The notes beneath the pieces are model-generated. The model saw only the letters and a list, made by a program, of their open reading frames with translations. It did no database searches and was not told the origin of the DNA. From an uncultured Eubacteriales bacterium (GTDB taxonomy: Bacteria; Bacillota; Clostridia; UMGS1810), in NCBI GenBank assembly GCA_902493665.1, contig CABUQL010000075.1, positions 1-6,579 on the forward strand: a stretch of DNA of 6,579 nt, read 5' to 3'. This document shows positions 5,341-6,579 of this stretch, piece by piece (positions within the stretch are counted from its first letter, which is position 1; the number at the start of each line of letters is the position of its first letter). A program made the position numbers and the translations under genes.

Positions 5341-5676
5341 ATGAATGATTTTACAGAAAAGCTCGGTTTAAAAGTTTTAAATTTTGCATCCGGCAAAAAA
5401 ATAACGGGATGTTATGCCGGGGACATTTTAAGTTATGCGCTTTCAAAGCTTAAAGAAGGCGACATTTGGGTAACATCGCAGAAAAACGTAAATGTTTCTG
5501 CAATTGCTTACAGAAAAAAAGTGGCCTGCGTGATTTTGACGGACGGTATTGTTCCCGACACAGATATGCTTGAAGGCGCAAAAAAGACGGGTGTAAACAT
5601 ATTTTCAACCGAGCTTGGCACATATGATATTGCAGTGAAAATAAGCATTGTGTTATGCAATTGTAAAAATGCTTAA
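5341..5676 (+). CDS. DRTGG-domain protein, predicted small-ligand-binding or regulatory
   Basis: This 111-residue cytosolic protein is a stand-alone DRTGG domain. The sequence follows the family closely: LGLKVLN (8-14), KKITGCYAGDILSY (19-32) in place of the DRTGG signature, GDIWVT (40-45), NVSAIA, KVACVILTDGIVPD, then GVNIFSTELGTYDIAVKIS near the C-terminus. DRTGG domains occur alone in clostridia and thermotogae, often beside hydrogenase-related kinases, or fused to CBS domains and phosphotransacetylase; no reaction is established. It starts 4 bases after the tyrS stop and has no clear ribosome binding site, so translation is probably coupled to tyrS by reinitiation. The pairing with tyrS is unusual compared with the redox-linked contexts I know. 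The short C-terminal tail CNCKNA adds two cysteines that do not look like part of the domain. Confidence 0.75.
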   Translation: MNDFTEKLGLKVLNFASGKKITGCYAGDILSYALSKLKEGDIWVTSQKNVNVSAIAYRKKVACVILTDGIVPDTDMLEGAKKTGVNIFSTELGTYDIAVKISIVLCNCKNA

Positions 5677-5729
5677 CATCGGCTGCTTAACAATTCTCTG
5701 CATTTCGGAAATTTTAACGGAGGAAACCA

Positions 5730-6579
5730 ATGAAGGATTATATAGTCAGAGCAGTTACCAAAAACGGTGCGGTAAGGGCGTTTTGCGCTGTTACGACAAA
5801 TACGGTAAACGAAGCATATAAAATGCACAAAACATCGCCTGTTGCAACAGCGGCATTGGGACGCTTGCTGACGGCGTCCGCAATGATGGGCGCAATGCTT
5901 AAATCAGAAAACGAAACAATTACACTTCAGCTTGTCGGCGACGGCCCTATAGGCAGAGTTTTGGCTGTTTCCGATTCAAATTCAAACGTTAAGGGATATG
6001 TTACAAATCCTTTGGTTGACCTTCCGAAAAACTCAAAAGGAAAGCTTGATGTCGGCGGTGCGGTCGGAAAAGACGGATATCTTGTTGTTACAAAGGATAT
6101 GGGACTTAAAGAACCGTACATCGGAAAAACACCGCTTGTTTCGGGAGAAATCGGCGACGATTTAACAAAGTATTTTGCAGTTTCCGAGCAAACGCCTTCC
6201 GTTGTGGGACTCGGCGTGCTGGTCGATATCGATTATTCCGTAAAAGAGGCGGGCGGATTTATAATTCAGGTAATGCCCGAGGCAACGGAAGAAGATATAT
6301 CGCTTCTTGAAGAAAACATAAAACTTGTAACATCTGTTACAGATATGCTTTCAGACGGTCTTTTGCCCGAAAATATTCTTGAAATTCTTCTCCGAGGATT
6401 TGAATTTGAAATAACTCAAAAGCGCGATACAAAATATTTTTGCAATTGCAGCCGCGAAAGAGTTGAAAGAGCGCTTATTTCGATCGGCGAAAAAGAGCTT
6501 ACCGATATTATTGAAAACGATAAAAAAGCGCAGCTCACTTGCCATTTTTGCGACAAAGTTTATGATTTCAGCGAAGAAG
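5730..6579 (+). CDS. hslO: Hsp33 redox-regulated chaperone, C-terminus cut by window edge
   Basis: Hsp33 is a cytosolic holdase that is zinc-bound and inactive when reduced, and unfolds to bind clients under oxidative plus heat stress. The 283 codons present cover nearly the whole family length of about 290; roughly the last ten residues are missing. The N-terminal domain is typical: MKDYIVRAVT, then SPVATAALGRLLTASAMMGAML, GDGPIGR, VDLP, GKLDVGGAVG and GLKEPYIG. The C-terminal redox switch is intact: C238-N-C240 and C271-H-F-C274, with 30 residues between the pairs, the same spacing as the E. coli protein. ATG at 5730 follows GGAGG (5719-5723) by 6 bases. The 53-base gap from the DRTGG gene has no visible terminator, so it is likely co-transcribed with tyrS. 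Confidence 0.95.
   Translation, partial: MKDYIVRAVTKNGAVRAFCAVTTNTVNEAYKMHKTSPVATAALGRLLTASAMMGAMLKSENETITLQLVGDGPIGRVLAVSDSNSNVKGYVTNPLVDLPKNSKGKLDVGGAVGKDGYLVVTKDMGLKEPYIGKTPLVSGEIGDDLTKYFAVSEQTPSVVGLGVLVDIDYSVKEAGGFIIQVMPEATEEDISLLEENIKLVTSVTDMLSDGLLPENILEILLRGFEFEITQKRDTKYFCNCSRERVERALISIGEKELTDIIENDKKAQLTCHFCDKVYDFSEE

Noticed and set aside
5670..5692. Direct repeat TGCTTAACA at 5670-5678 and 5684-5692
   Set aside because: Nine bases spaced 14 apart, the first copy covering the DRTGG stop codon. It does not fit the 11-bp phasing of the operator at 1501-1528 and no promoter adjoins it, so chance is likely.
1..6579. CRISPR arrays, insertion sequences, tRNA or rRNA genes, integrase or phage genes
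   Set aside because: None seen. There are no regularly spaced long repeats, no transposase motifs, and no tRNA cloverleaf sequence; base composition is even through the plus-strand genes.

Overview
The window is AT-rich DNA with strong AGGAGG-type ribosome binding sites, sigma-A-like promoters and frequent TTG start codons. Gene content points to a low-GC Firmicute of class Clostridia, probably a spore-former: an M23 peptidase with a G5 domain, a PRK06851-type ATPase, a bacterial TyrRS, a DRTGG protein, Hsp33, and small acidic or Cys-rich proteins of a clostridial kind. The genus cannot be fixed from this stretch.

Left flank (1-314): no protein gene. The minus strand carries a near-consensus promoter (208-236), a structured stretch of about 140 nt, and a rho-independent terminator (57-97). 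Together they look like a small RNA, or an attenuated leader of a gene beyond the left edge.

Minus-strand cluster (315-1454): three small genes read leftward from one promoter (1426-1454). They encode a 92-aa helical protein, a 97-aa protein with a conserved-looking C-terminal helical segment, and a 120-aa protein with a Cys-rich half and a hydrophobic half. None has a known function. Two of the three start with TTG. Two hairpins lie between the first and second genes.

Divergent control region (1397-1631): besides the minus promoter it holds three half-sites of the form (T/G)TAACA, spaced exactly 11 bp apart. They sit just upstream of an extended -10 promoter for the M23 gene. This arrangement is typical of PhoP/WalR-type response regulators.

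Plus-strand genes (1632-6579): a secreted or membrane-anchored M23 peptidoglycan endopeptidase (TTG start); a tandem P-loop ATPase whose second P-loop is eroded; then tyrS, a DRTGG-domain protein and hslO (Hsp33, cut by the right edge) in a likely operon. The tyrS leader is only about 50 nt and cannot hold a T-box. The best candidates for something undescribed are the minus-strand small-protein cluster, the orphan minus-strand RNA and the phased operator before the M23 gene.
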